A DNA stretch of 64,000 bases from the NCBI GenBank assembly GCA_030426385.1, contig JAUHYI010000001.1, positions 62,001-126,000 of the forward strand. Reading direction: 5' to 3'. The position numbers and the translations under genes are program-made. The notes under the pieces are model-generated. The model saw nothing but the letters and a program-made list of their open reading frames with translations. It had not been told where the DNA came from and did no database searches. The stretch comes from Phycisphaerae bacterium. Lineage in GTDB: Bacteria > Planctomycetota > Phycisphaerae > Phycisphaerales > Phycisphaeraceae. Of the stretch, positions 38,273 to 47,390 are shown one piece after another (position 1 is the first letter of the stretch; each line of letters begins with the position of its first letter).

Positions 38273-39430
38273 ATGAAAGTGGCTATCGTAGGACTGGGAA
38301 ATATGGGCAGCAAAATCGTCGGCCCGATCAGCAACGCTGACCGGGTCAGCCACGTTGTTGGATTCGATCTGAATCACGAGGCTGGCGCTTACGCCCGGCA
38401 GCAACATGGCATCACAATCGCCCAAAGCTATCAGGCCATCCTCGACGATCCGGAAGTACGCGTGGTATTTGTCACAACACCCAACCATACTCATGAAACC
38501 ATGGCGCTGGCCGCGCTCAAAGCCGGCAAGGCTGTGATGTGCGAAAAACCCATGGCCACGACACTAGAAGGTGCCGAGCTAATGGTGCAAACCGCAGAAC
38601 AACTCGGCGGCTATCTACAAGTTGGTTTTGAATTACGTTATTCCCATTTATATGTCTGGGCGAACAATTGCATTCGCCAAGGCCTCATCGGACAGGTCGT
38701 CAATACCCATTGCCTCTACGTGTGTTCCGAATTCATAGGTCGAGATTCTTGGCGCAGCAGCCAGGATGGTAGCGGTGGCATGTTCGGCGAAAAGCTATGC
38801 CACTATGTCGACCTGCCACGCTGGTGGATCGATTCGCCCGTGACGGAAGTTACTTCGATCTGCGCTCCGAACGTCGTGCCCTACTACGAAATACGCGACA
38901 ACTATCACACGACATGTCGTCACGAAAACGGCGCAGCCAGTCATTTAACATTCATGATGGCGATCCCCCCTACCGTTCATCACGATCCATTACAGAATCA
39001 CGCCGACGCCAACCGCGACAACGGCCACGAACTGCGTTATCTCATCCAGGGCACACAAGGCGCCATCGAAACCAATATCTTTCAACGACGCATGCGCCGC
39101 TGGCAATATGGCAATGACGCACGCGGCATGACCAGCGCCGTCGTGGAAGATCTGACATGGGAACCCGATGAGGACCAAGCCTATGTCCATAACACCACAG
39201 ACCAGGCGCTGGACGTGATTCAACGCGTCGCGCACGGCGATGCACCGTACACCAATCCACGCGATTCATTTGAAACCATGCGCGTGGTTTTCGCCGCTGA
39301 ACAATCAGCCGACACCAGCCACCCCATTCGCCTAACGCACGAAAACGGTATCAACCATACACATCCAACGCCCCCAACGCCCAACGCTACCCTGGCACCT
39401 TCCCTCGCCAGTCTCCACGGGCCGCGATGA
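38273..39430 (+). CDS. Gfo/Idh/MocA family oxidoreductase
   Basis: A 385-residue NAD(P)-dependent sugar oxidoreductase of the glucose-fructose oxidoreductase/inositol dehydrogenase family. The start at 38273 follows GAGGTG and opens directly with the Rossmann motif KVAIVGLGNMGSKI. VVFVTTPNHTHETMALAALK and CEKPMATTLEGAE (EKP motif) follow, then the dimerisation/substrate domain (GGMFGEKLCHYVDLPRWWID with the catalytic His area). The last 40 residues are Pro/Thr/His-rich and low in complexity. It is divergent from the locus B regulator and 58 bp upstream of a PhyH-family gene. It probably oxidises a sugar or sugar derivative released by locus B. Confidence 0.93.
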   Translation: MKVAIVGLGNMGSKIVGPISNADRVSHVVGFDLNHEAGAYARQQHGITIAQSYQAILDDPEVRVVFVTTPNHTHETMALAALKAGKAVMCEKPMATTLEGAELMVQTAEQLGGYLQVGFELRYSHLYVWANNCIRQGLIGQVVNTHCLYVCSEFIGRDSWRSSQDGSGGMFGEKLCHYVDLPRWWIDSPVTEVTSICAPNVVPYYEIRDNYHTTCRHENGAASHLTFMMAIPPTVHHDPLQNHADANRDNGHELRYLIQGTQGAIETNIFQRRMRRWQYGNDARGMTSAVVEDLTWEPDEDQAYVHNTTDQALDVIQRVAHGDAPYTNPRDSFETMRVVFAAEQSADTSHPIRLTHENGINHTHPTPPTPNATLAPSLASLHGPR

Positions 39431-39488
39431 TCAGCTCCCACACAAGACACACAACACAAACACCCAATTTTTATTTGGAGTATGTCTC

Positions 39489-40262
39489 ATGGTGCATTCA
39501 ACGGCTTGCAAACTTTCTACAGAGTCTTATCAGAAGCAAGGCTATCTCACTGGCATTGAGGTGCTCAATGCGCAAGAGCTTGCGAAGTGTCGCGCCACAT
39601 TCAACGAACTTGAAGCCCAACACGGCGAAGAGGCCAGTGCGATTTCGTTGGCTGGCAAACACAAAGAGCTGAAATGGATCTGGGATTTGGCCGTGCATCC
39701 CAAAGTGTTGGAAATGGCCCGAACAGCGATTGGTCCCGACCTTTTACTTTTGGGCACACATTTCTTCTGCAAATATCCCGAAGCCAAACATGGCACACAC
39801 TTTGTCGCCTGGCATCAAGATATCACCTACTGGAATCTCACTCCGCTGGAGCAAGGACGCGTGACCACAATCTGGTTGGCGATGGACGACGCCGATGTTG
39901 AAAATGGTTGTATGCGTGTGATTCCCGGCAGCCATCAGCGTGGCCTGTTAGCACATGGCGAATCCAACGAGGCCGGCAATCTGCTGAGCCAGAATCAAGC
40001 GATTGCGGTTGACTCCGATGATGAATCGCAGGCGGTGGATATTGAATTGCCTGCCGGCACAGCATCCATGCACGACGGCCTACTGATTCACGGCAGTAAT
40101 CCGAATCGATCACAACGCCGCCGATGCGGCCTGACCATTCGTTTCACCGAGCCTTCGTTGAAGCCCGCCAGCCACGCAGACAATGCCCACCATTGGACGC
40201 CGTTTCTCGTCGCTGGCGAAGATCGCTATCACCATTTTGACGTGTTGCCCAATCCTCATTGA
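39489..40262 (+). CDS. Phytanoyl-CoA dioxygenase (PhyH) family Fe(II)/2-oxoglutarate oxygenase
   Basis: A 257-residue protein with SD GGAG and ATG at 39489. The facial triad is visible: WHQDITYW (His-X-Asp) and, about 100 residues later, HDGLLIHGSNPN with the distal His; RCGLTIRF supplies the 2-oxoglutarate-binding Arg. CMRVIPGSHQRGLLAHGES is typical of PhyH proteins. It probably hydroxylates a small organic substrate. Its pairing with a Gfo/Idh/MocA oxidoreductase is common in PVC bacteria and suggests stepwise oxidation of a sugar derivative or osmolyte. Confidence 0.93.
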   Translation: MVHSTACKLSTESYQKQGYLTGIEVLNAQELAKCRATFNELEAQHGEEASAISLAGKHKELKWIWDLAVHPKVLEMARTAIGPDLLLLGTHFFCKYPEAKHGTHFVAWHQDITYWNLTPLEQGRVTTIWLAMDDADVENGCMRVIPGSHQRGLLAHGESNEAGNLLSQNQAIAVDSDDESQAVDIELPAGTASMHDGLLIHGSNPNRSQRRRCGLTIRFTEPSLKPASHADNAHHWTPFLVAGEDRYHHFDVLPNPH

Positions 40263-40770
40263 CCTCTGTAGACCGCCTCAAGACAAGCGATACCAAAAAA
40301 GCTACAACCCAAACACCTATAGAAATATTGCGGATGCTACTTTTTTAACGAAAGGTGTAATTCGGACCGGCCCATACATGCCATCTCCACGGGCTAACAA
40401 TGCGATGCGTGCTAAACCATGCAAAAAGATAACCCATACCCAATTGCGATTCATACCAATCTATGTTGGCCGCACCGCGTGGCAGTGATTGATTGAGATA
40501 AAGAGACAGTACCTGGCCTGCAAAACAAAGTGCAATATCGTACCAATGACGCTCACGGGTAATCTCCTAGCTGCTACGGACATTCAAGCCCGCTGAAGTT
40601 TTGTACCGATGCGTTGTTTTTGGCCAAGGAGGATTTCGATGGCACTATTGATGGCCTTACATCAGCGACGTATTTCAGCGTAGCAGGCTAGTCACAGTAT
40701 GTCGCAGAGCGGCAGAGATTGCATCAGCCTACGTAGTGATTGTGATCATTCCATCAATCTGGTATGCCCG
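40263..40770. other. Gap between convergent genes with no supported gene
   Basis: About 500 bp without a convincing coding region. The only notable item is a consensus-like AAGGAGG (40626-40632) followed by an ATG at 40639 that opens a 14-codon frame ending at 40683. In another frame the same DNA reads FDGTIDGLTSATYFSVAG before a stop, which could be the tail of a decayed gene. Nothing else was seen. Confidence 0.35.
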
Positions 40771-43122
40771 CTATTGTGTTCGGACCTCGATCGGTTCACC
40801 ACCATATGACGGGATTTGAATCATGCGACCCGTTAGAATCACCCGTTGCTTGCCTTTGCACACGACGGTGAAATCATAGCCCGCAGGAATATTAACCGTG
40901 AACTGCAATGTCGTTTTTGTCGGCACATCAAACCGTACACACAGTTTGCCCTGGTGTAACGATATTGCACCAATAGGTTGATTACAGCTCGTAATGGCAA
41001 ACTGGTTGAGGATGTCTTCAATACCGAATGGCATCGCGTTGGACACCTGAAATGTATCCTGCACGTAATCGGCCTTGAGATTCAGGTGTTCGCTGGTCGA
41101 TCCGTAGCCGAATGGGATATCCTGACGAACCACCTGATGCCAAGTCAAACAATTCAGGTATTTCACGAGCGATTCGTAGGCGGTGGGATCATTGAAAGTG
41201 TTGACCGCGGCTAACAAGCCCTCGCTCAGATCCGAACGGAACGTCAACGCACCAAGTCCCTGAGGCGAATTGTAGGTATAGCCGTGAATGAATCCGCCGT
41301 AATTATATGGCGTGCCTCCCCATGCCTGTTCGTTATTCATGTATCGGGTGAAATCCAGATCGCGGTGATGTTGGTGGGCATACAGATGGTGCAATGTTAC
41401 ATGGGCAGCGTCGCGCAACCAGGATACCGGCTGTTCGCGATACAGTTCGCAAAGCGCCAGCAACATTCGCCCCATGCCCATGGTGTCCGCGCCCATGGTG
41501 TCGTATTCGAGATAGCCCCATTGATATTTCTGGATGTAATTTTCCACGACGGATTTTGCCATGCGCAGAGCCATGTCACGCCACGATTTGTGGCCGGTCA
41601 GTCGGTAGCCACATAACAACCCCAGCGATGCGAGCAATGTGCCGCAGGGTGATGGCGTGGGGTAGATTCGTTTTTCGCGTGTGTACCCCACGTTGCCGGT
41701 CGTGTCATACACATGAAATACCTGACCACCGGCACGTTCCAGATGGGGCCTCAGGAATTGCTCGCAATTACGTCGAACGCTGTCGACAATGTGTGGGTCT
41801 GACACGTCACCACGCTGGTACATTTCACACAAGTAGTAATTGAACAGCCCCTGATCGGGCATCCCCACGGTCGGTTCATAATATCGACTGGAAAAATCCT
41901 GTCGCCAGGGTTGGTAGGCATTCCACCAAGCACCGCGTGTCGGCCCATCGTCAATTTGAAATCCCTCGCCTCGTTCATTGCGATAGCGGATGGTCGCTTG
42001 AACAATTTTGTTAGCCTGCGGAATCAAGGCCTTGTTTTTAAACAGGAACAACGCGGTCTGTAAATTGTGTGCACCGCCCCAAACCATATCGCACAATGGC
42101 TCGGCCATATTGCTGTATTCACCGAACACCTGCATGTGGGGATAGTCCTCAGGTTTTTTTCGGCGTTTATCAATCGCAGGATGTCGATACATTAATGCAC
42201 CTGCGTATTGTTTTTTGTTGTCCTCGCTATTGGGTGAGGCGAAGGTGCCACGTGTGGTGCAATTATAAAAACCGCGATGATATAGCCCACACCCGTCACC
42301 AATCTCAATAAACATTTCAGGATGTTTTAAAAATGTGAGATAGTCGTCGAGATAGCGCTGCAATCCATATCGGCCCGGCTTGATACAACGTGATTCATTA
42401 TCTAATGCGCGTGCGGTGACATGATGCTTCGGATCACCGATTGGTGTATCACTAACGGCCAGTGCGATCGCACCATTGATATCAAGATCATCCCAACGAT
42501 GCGTCCATGCTCGCGTCAGAGCTGGGGGATACCCAATGGCGAGCGGGGCGCACTGCACAGGATCTGTTTTTGAAAACTCACCACGACCAAGTTTGACATC
42601 ATCGGGGTCGATGGTGATGGCCATTTGGCGTTCGCCCAGTGGTTGCTGGGAATACATAAGCATTGTCTGTTTGCCGATGGTCCAACCGGAAAACAGTCCG
42701 CCGCACAGACGAACCTGTGAAGTGGGTTCGCCGGGAACCAACCCGAGAATGCGAAATGCAAACGGATCCTGCCAACCCGGATCAGGCTGAGCCGATATCG
42801 TCAGGGCTAGCAGTTCATTGGGATCGTCTGTGAAAACAAGCCGTAGCTGTGCCTGTAATTTTTTCTGCAACGACACATTGATATCCAAGCGCACCTGGCC
42901 AGGATGATCACGATGAATGGTAAAATTTCGGGCCGATTTGACACGCTGTTTCTTGTCAGGCGTGGACCATAACAAAAAATACAACGATCGCCCCAGGACA
43001 CGACGCGATCGTGTACATGTAATTTCCATCGGCAACAGACGGCCGTTGCGAATTGGAAATCGTGTGCGAATCCTGTGGTGAACGATATCGAGTGCGGTTG
43101 AGGTTTGGCGAATGCGTATCAT
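40771..43122 (-). CDS. Alpha/alpha-toroid carbohydrate enzyme-like protein of unknown family
   Basis: A 783-residue protein with no signal peptide. The ATG at 43122 overlaps the stop of the oxidoreductase upstream by 4 nt, which fixes the start and rejects a 45-codon extension. The N-terminal third is a beta sandwich with a repeated polar beta pattern. The middle (about 300-680) has helix-hairpin repeats typical of (alpha/alpha)6 barrels (FNYYLCEMYQRGDVSDPHIV, YPTPSPCGTLLASLGLLCGY, DTMGADTMGMGRMLLALCEL). A small C-terminal sandwich closes it. It could be an unsaturated uronyl hydrolase, lyase or similar glycosidase. No catalytic pair can be fixed. It is the last gene of locus C. Confidence 0.75.
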   Translation of the reverse strand: MIRIRQTSTALDIVHHRIRTRFPIRNGRLLPMEITCTRSRRVLGRSLYFLLWSTPDKKQRVKSARNFTIHRDHPGQVRLDINVSLQKKLQAQLRLVFTDDPNELLALTISAQPDPGWQDPFAFRILGLVPGEPTSQVRLCGGLFSGWTIGKQTMLMYSQQPLGERQMAITIDPDDVKLGRGEFSKTDPVQCAPLAIGYPPALTRAWTHRWDDLDINGAIALAVSDTPIGDPKHHVTARALDNESRCIKPGRYGLQRYLDDYLTFLKHPEMFIEIGDGCGLYHRGFYNCTTRGTFASPNSEDNKKQYAGALMYRHPAIDKRRKKPEDYPHMQVFGEYSNMAEPLCDMVWGGAHNLQTALFLFKNKALIPQANKIVQATIRYRNERGEGFQIDDGPTRGAWWNAYQPWRQDFSSRYYEPTVGMPDQGLFNYYLCEMYQRGDVSDPHIVDSVRRNCEQFLRPHLERAGGQVFHVYDTTGNVGYTREKRIYPTPSPCGTLLASLGLLCGYRLTGHKSWRDMALRMAKSVVENYIQKYQWGYLEYDTMGADTMGMGRMLLALCELYREQPVSWLRDAAHVTLHHLYAHQHHRDLDFTRYMNNEQAWGGTPYNYGGFIHGYTYNSPQGLGALTFRSDLSEGLLAAVNTFNDPTAYESLVKYLNCLTWHQVVRQDIPFGYGSTSEHLNLKADYVQDTFQVSNAMPFGIEDILNQFAITSCNQPIGAISLHQGKLCVRFDVPTKTTLQFTVNIPAGYDFTVVCKGKQRVILTGRMIQIPSYGGEPIEVRTQ

Positions 43123-44267
43123 GGTTTTTTTAATTCGTGTACGGGTTGCGAGCAGACATCGCGATCTGCCAAATGGACAATATGTAATGCGGCAATGGCG
43201 AGATCGAGATTGGCGTAGTCGGGCTTCCCGTGGCGGATCTGCTGGGCAAACCCGCATTCAATCGTGTAATCGTGTTTTTTCAAATCAACACCATCAGGAA
43301 TCACGATAGGCTCCCACGGTTCATGCGTGCCGTGGCGGCGTGGCTGAAAATATAATTCTGTCTGCCCTATATCTGTGACGTGTTCGTGCACATGCAGATT
43401 GCCATGCGTCCCCATGAAACTGATGGTATGCAGGTAGGCGGTCGTGTAGTTACAAACCATGCTAGCCTGCACGCCGTCGGCAAATTGCATCAACACCAAC
43501 AGGTTGTCGAGCGTGTCGTTGTCGGTGATATGACGTTGGCCAATGCTTTTAACCAAGTCAACCGGGCCCAACAAATCGAGCAACAGGTGGACCAGATGGA
43601 TACCGCATTGCAACAATGGCCCACCAGGATTCTGCCCTGATAACGTGCGCCACGCGCCGGGCTCCTGTGCCAGCCCGGCACTGGAACAGCATGTCACCAA
43701 TACGTTACACAATTGCCCAATACGTCCGGATGCCAATTGTGCTCGCAACTCGTCAACCACGGGTGTATGCGCAGCATGGTGCCCGACCATGAATGACAAC
43801 TGTCGAGACTGTGCCAACTCGCGCAGCGCCTGGGCATCGTCGATCTGATTCGTGACGGGTTTAGTAACCAACACATGTTTGCCCGATTCCAGACAGCGTT
43901 TGATGTGTTGAGCATGCAGGTTGGCGGGCGTGTTGATACTCACGGCCTGCATACCAGGGTGGTTTAGAAAATCATCCAGTGCATCGTAGGGCTGGGCGTT
44001 TTCCTGTTGGGCCGCGTGCTGTGTGACAGCCGGTTCATGATCCAGACAAGCGACGATGGTGTATTGTCCGCTGTTATGTAAGTGTTGCCGCGCCGTTCTG
44101 CCATAACCACCTGCACCGAGGATACCAATGTGAACCGGTTCAACCGGCGTGTCGGCGGCCATCGTTGTGGTCTCGGCAGTTGGGCTGGCATCAATTCCTT
44201 CGCGTGGTTCGATCATAGACCGGGTCATTGACTGCAGGGAAGATGGTGATTGGGATGAATGATTCAT
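43119..44267 (-). CDS. Gfo/Idh/MocA family oxidoreductase (locus C)
   Basis: A 382-residue protein. After a Ser/Thr-rich N-terminal tail of about 45 residues comes the Rossmann motif HIGILGAGGYGRTARQHL, then AVSINTPANLHAQHIKRCLE and VLVTKPVTN (the EKP-equivalent with Thr for Glu). The C-terminal domain has LLQCGIHLVHLLLDLLGPVD, containing the candidate catalytic His. The long N-terminal tail may mean the true start is internal. It is separated by 82 bp from the propeller gene upstream and coupled by a 4-nt overlap to the toroid gene downstream. It probably oxidises or epimerises a sugar unit from the locus C substrate. Confidence 0.9.
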   Translation of the reverse strand: MNHSSQSPSSLQSMTRSMIEPREGIDASPTAETTTMAADTPVEPVHIGILGAGGYGRTARQHLHNSGQYTIVACLDHEPAVTQHAAQQENAQPYDALDDFLNHPGMQAVSINTPANLHAQHIKRCLESGKHVLVTKPVTNQIDDAQALRELAQSRQLSFMVGHHAAHTPVVDELRAQLASGRIGQLCNVLVTCCSSAGLAQEPGAWRTLSGQNPGGPLLQCGIHLVHLLLDLLGPVDLVKSIGQRHITDNDTLDNLLVLMQFADGVQASMVCNYTTAYLHTISFMGTHGNLHVHEHVTDIGQTELYFQPRRHGTHEPWEPIVIPDGVDLKKHDYTIECGFAQQIRHGKPDYANLDLAIAALHIVHLADRDVCSQPVHELKKP

Positions 44268-44347
44268 AATGATTTTCTAGTAAATTCTGTTCTACAATTC
44301 AGATCCAAAACGCAGAAAGGGCCACCGCATTTGTCCCTTTGTCTGTT

Positions 44348-44371
44348 CGTTAGTTAGTTAGTTCGTTAGTT
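44348..44371. repeat. Tetranucleotide (TTAG/CTAA) microsatellite at the propeller gene 3' end
   Basis: Tandem TTAG units with one TTCG interruption cover the last codons and the stop of the locus C propeller gene. On the coding strand they give the C-terminus KLTNELTN and the TAA stop. Slippage by one unit would change the last residues and stop position. Confidence 0.6.
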
Positions 44372-45585
44372 AGCTTGCTGACGTCGATAGTCAGTATTTG
44401 GCGTCGGCCATGCGGTGCTATATCGATGCAAATCACGCGACCGTCGCCCCGCCACCGAGGGTGTAGATCCACGCGACACGCTCCCGCAAACTGGCTTGGT
44501 AAATGTACGTCCAACACGTGATGCCGCGTGCCGTCGGCCGGTCGCAACAACATCAATTGACACATTCGGTTGCCATCGCGCGGGTAGGTATCGGTGACCA
44601 CCCAGTTACGGTCCGGCGACCACGAGGTATGGCCGTTATCGGTAAACGCTCCAGCCATCAGTGGTGCGGTGGTGCCGTCTGGATCATTGACCCAGTAGCA
44701 TTCATATGGCTGATCGTCACGCTGGGCATGCACGATCAACCGGTTGTCATATTGCCAATCGAAATGGCCAATGCGTTGCCAGTCGCCGAGTTGAGTCAAG
44801 TGATTGCCATCCGGGTCGGCGGCCAGTTGACGACTGCACCAACCATGCACCGGGTCATGCCAACGATGCAGCCAGGTGATACGTTTGTCATTCGGCCCCC
44901 AGAACAGGTGATTGATCCAATGTTTGCGGTTGACCATACTCGGATGGGATTCAAACGCCACCATCTGATCGTAGGACAATAACAACTCGCAATCACCCGT
45001 GGCCATGTTCATGCGATACAGGCCGTCATCGTCAGGAGCATCAACCGATGCCGATGGATCAGCGACACCGGCATAACCATACCCAGGCCGACAGTCATGC
45101 AACCGCGCAAAATTCAATGTCAATGCATAACGCCCATCACGACTGATCGCATAAACCGGATGTGGCAACACACGCTGATGCCCCGTTTGAATATCCAGCA
45201 CCACCGCGACAAACCGGTTGTCACGTCGATCATTAAAAACTACGCAGCTATCCCCAGACTGCGATGCAAACGTATCCAGGCCACGGGTAGGCAACCATTG
45301 CAATCGGCACCCCATCTGCCAGTTCCATGCGGTCGTCTGACCGATGATGACATAATCATCGGGCGCATCGGGATTCACCATCAGCAACCGTGCCACATCA
45401 TTCGCGTTCGGCTCGCGATCGGCGAACTGCGTTTCCAGACACAGCAAACGATCACCATTAGCATGCCATGGACATATATCGTAGTAGCCGAAAAAATAAT
45501 GGTGTTCGTTTGGTGGACTAACCACCCGACAGGTCACCTGCGGATGCGCATGTAAGTTAACCGATGAATCAGTATCACAAATCAC
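44350..45585 (-). CDS. TolB/oligogalacturonate-lyase-like beta-propeller protein (locus C)
   Basis: A 411-residue cytoplasmic-looking propeller. Blade motifs include HHYFFGYYDICPWHANGDRL, HTSWSPDRNWVVTDTYPRDG and DLHPRWRGDGRVICIDI. The start is probably the GTG at 45585 that overlaps the upstream stop by 4 nt (GTGA). It belongs to the same broad family as 10445-11665, with similar HTSWSPD- and HPRW-type blades; PL22-type oligogalacturonate lyases have this fold. Its neighbours are an alpha/alpha-toroid protein and a Gfo/Idh/MocA oxidoreductase, so a role in intracellular oligosaccharide or uronate processing is plausible but unproven. Confidence 0.76.
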   Translation of the reverse strand: MICDTDSSVNLHAHPQVTCRVVSPPNEHHYFFGYYDICPWHANGDRLLCLETQFADREPNANDVARLLMVNPDAPDDYVIIGQTTAWNWQMGCRLQWLPTRGLDTFASQSGDSCVVFNDRRDNRFVAVVLDIQTGHQRVLPHPVYAISRDGRYALTLNFARLHDCRPGYGYAGVADPSASVDAPDDDGLYRMNMATGDCELLLSYDQMVAFESHPSMVNRKHWINHLFWGPNDKRITWLHRWHDPVHGWCSRQLAADPDGNHLTQLGDWQRIGHFDWQYDNRLIVHAQRDDQPYECYWVNDPDGTTAPLMAGAFTDNGHTSWSPDRNWVVTDTYPRDGNRMCQLMLLRPADGTRHHVLDVHLPSQFAGACRVDLHPRWRGDGRVICIDIAPHGRRQILTIDVSKLTNELTN

Positions 45586-47390
45586 GATGATGCTCCTGAC
45601 GTTGCGTGGTCTGATACGCCAGTGACCATCAATTCAAAATCAACATGCAACGCCACCAAATCATCCTGTTGCAAATCGGCCAATTGTCCGTGATACAACA
45701 CCACCGAACACCGCAACCAACCGTGTTCCCGATGAATAACGAATGTCGCATCATTGGCCACACAGATCGACCACACGATGGCAACCGCCCCATCGCGAAT
45801 CACAAACCGGCCACGACGCCCCCGTGTCTGAATCCGATCACCATTAAAATTCGTGTCGTCGATTTGTGCCTCGGCGACGTGAGGCACACCGTGTTCGCTG
45901 AATAACAGATCCAGACTGATATCGATTGGGTCGTCGGTTCGCGCCGCTGCCGCCGTCTTCGTAGTTGCGGTTGTTCTGGTTATTGTCATCGGCAACCAGG
46001 CATACGGATGAACCCGGCCACGCACCATGCCAGATTCCTGTTGCAGTTCGAATGCCCCGTGATTGCGTAGCGCAACCACATCAACCGCCGACGCCAATGG
46101 TTCGGTCAACATCACCAGTGTGGCCCGACGCACCTGATTGGTGTGATGATTGGAATCATCCAATGCGTAGGTCAATGCACACGGCTGATTTAATGGCGTG
46201 TAAGTTGCGTTCATGGATGCCAACGCATGCGCTGCCGCCTGATAGCAATAGACGGTCCCCCGCCCGCCCGGCGTCATTTGGTCGCCATCAACATTCAGAA
46301 TAACTCGACCGTCGGCGGCGCGAAAACCCTTGCCAGCCCATTGATAGTCTGCTGTGTACTGATACGGAAATACACGCTGTTGCAAATCATTCAAGACATC
46401 GTGTGGCACATGATAGTCGGCGCGCAACAACCAACATGCAATCGCTTGACGAAACGTGCGATCACCCGATGTGATATCGCCGGGACGGGGGTCATACAAC
46501 CATTCGATGGCTGTTCGATCCGTATCGATCCCCAGTGCGGCACATAGAATTTTCCAGTTTGTGCCATGACCCACATGATCGACCAAATAAGCACGCGAAT
46601 GGGGCCCGGCGCTTCGTTGTAATCGCGGATGATGCAATGCCAGCAATTCCGACCAGACACAATGTTCCAATTCCAGCGCCAAGGCACGTGTGTCATTACA
46701 TGTGGTCCACCGCACGATCTGCGCCAAACCCCACAGCGTAATCGGTGAATAGGTCGGGCTGTTAAATTCCTGGGACTGCCCATCCCGTTGCAACTGCAAA
46801 TGCATCAACTGCAACATGTTTAATCCACAGCGTTGCAATCGTGTACGGTTGTAAGCCTCAGGAATAGCCGCGTCATCAAATGCCGGAGGATAGGTGTCGA
46901 TCAGTTCTGATGCTGCCACCAGCAAGAATGCAAACATGGACGAAAAGTTGGTAACGCCCGTGACGGCCAATCCGTAATCAATCGCCTCGGCGCAGCGATG
47001 CGCGACAATTCCGCGCAATACATTCGCAGCATCCTCGGTCAATCGATCGCGTTCATTGAGCAACAACGCCGCTGCCGTCACCGGATTGAAATGATTCGCC
47101 ACATCTGGAAACTGGGCGATGACGCGATTCGCCAGCGCAACATCCTCACCCTCTCCATCGCTCCCCCCATCCAGAAATGCAAACGCATGCCACAACAGTT
47201 CACGTGACCGCCCGGGATCTTTACTCGGATCGAATCCGCCCGGTTGCCCCACCGCCTGCAACAACGCGCGATGCATTTCACGATGACGCGCATACACCAA
47301 CTGCCGCTGCCTTCCATGATGTGCTGCCGTTTCAGCTATCCCAACGGCTTCTCCAACGTCTTTGGTTTTCGATGAATGGGTCAATGTCAT
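45582..47390 (-). CDS. Heparinase/lyase-like alpha/alpha-toroid plus beta-sandwich protein, family unknown
   Basis: A 602-residue protein with no signal peptide. The first 370 residues are helical with a motif QEFNSPTYSPITLWGLAQIV that resembles the Asn/Tyr/His-bearing toroid face of chondroitin, alginate and heparinase-type lyases. The C-terminal 220 residues are beta-rich (HPYAWLPMTITRTTATTKTA). The ATG at 47390 overlaps the preceding stop by 4 nt and the gene end overlaps the next start by 4 nt. This fits a polysaccharide lyase-like fold acting on an imported oligosaccharide. No lyase family is claimed. Confidence 0.7.
   Translation of the reverse strand: MTLTHSSKTKDVGEAVGIAETAAHHGRQRQLVYARHREMHRALLQAVGQPGGFDPSKDPGRSRELLWHAFAFLDGGSDGEGEDVALANRVIAQFPDVANHFNPVTAAALLLNERDRLTEDAANVLRGIVAHRCAEAIDYGLAVTGVTNFSSMFAFLLVAASELIDTYPPAFDDAAIPEAYNRTRLQRCGLNMLQLMHLQLQRDGQSQEFNSPTYSPITLWGLAQIVRWTTCNDTRALALELEHCVWSELLALHHPRLQRSAGPHSRAYLVDHVGHGTNWKILCAALGIDTDRTAIEWLYDPRPGDITSGDRTFRQAIACWLLRADYHVPHDVLNDLQQRVFPYQYTADYQWAGKGFRAADGRVILNVDGDQMTPGGRGTVYCYQAAAHALASMNATYTPLNQPCALTYALDDSNHHTNQVRRATLVMLTEPLASAVDVVALRNHGAFELQQESGMVRGRVHPYAWLPMTITRTTATTKTAAAARTDDPIDISLDLLFSEHGVPHVAEAQIDDTNFNGDRIQTRGRRGRFVIRDGAVAIVWSICVANDATFVIHREHGWLRCSVVLYHGQLADLQQDDLVALHVDFELMVTGVSDHATSGASS

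Noticed and set aside
43123-43257. N-terminal extension of the alpha/alpha-toroid gene
   Set aside because: It runs inside the upstream oxidoreductase gene; the ATG at 43122 with the 4-nt stop overlap is the natural start.
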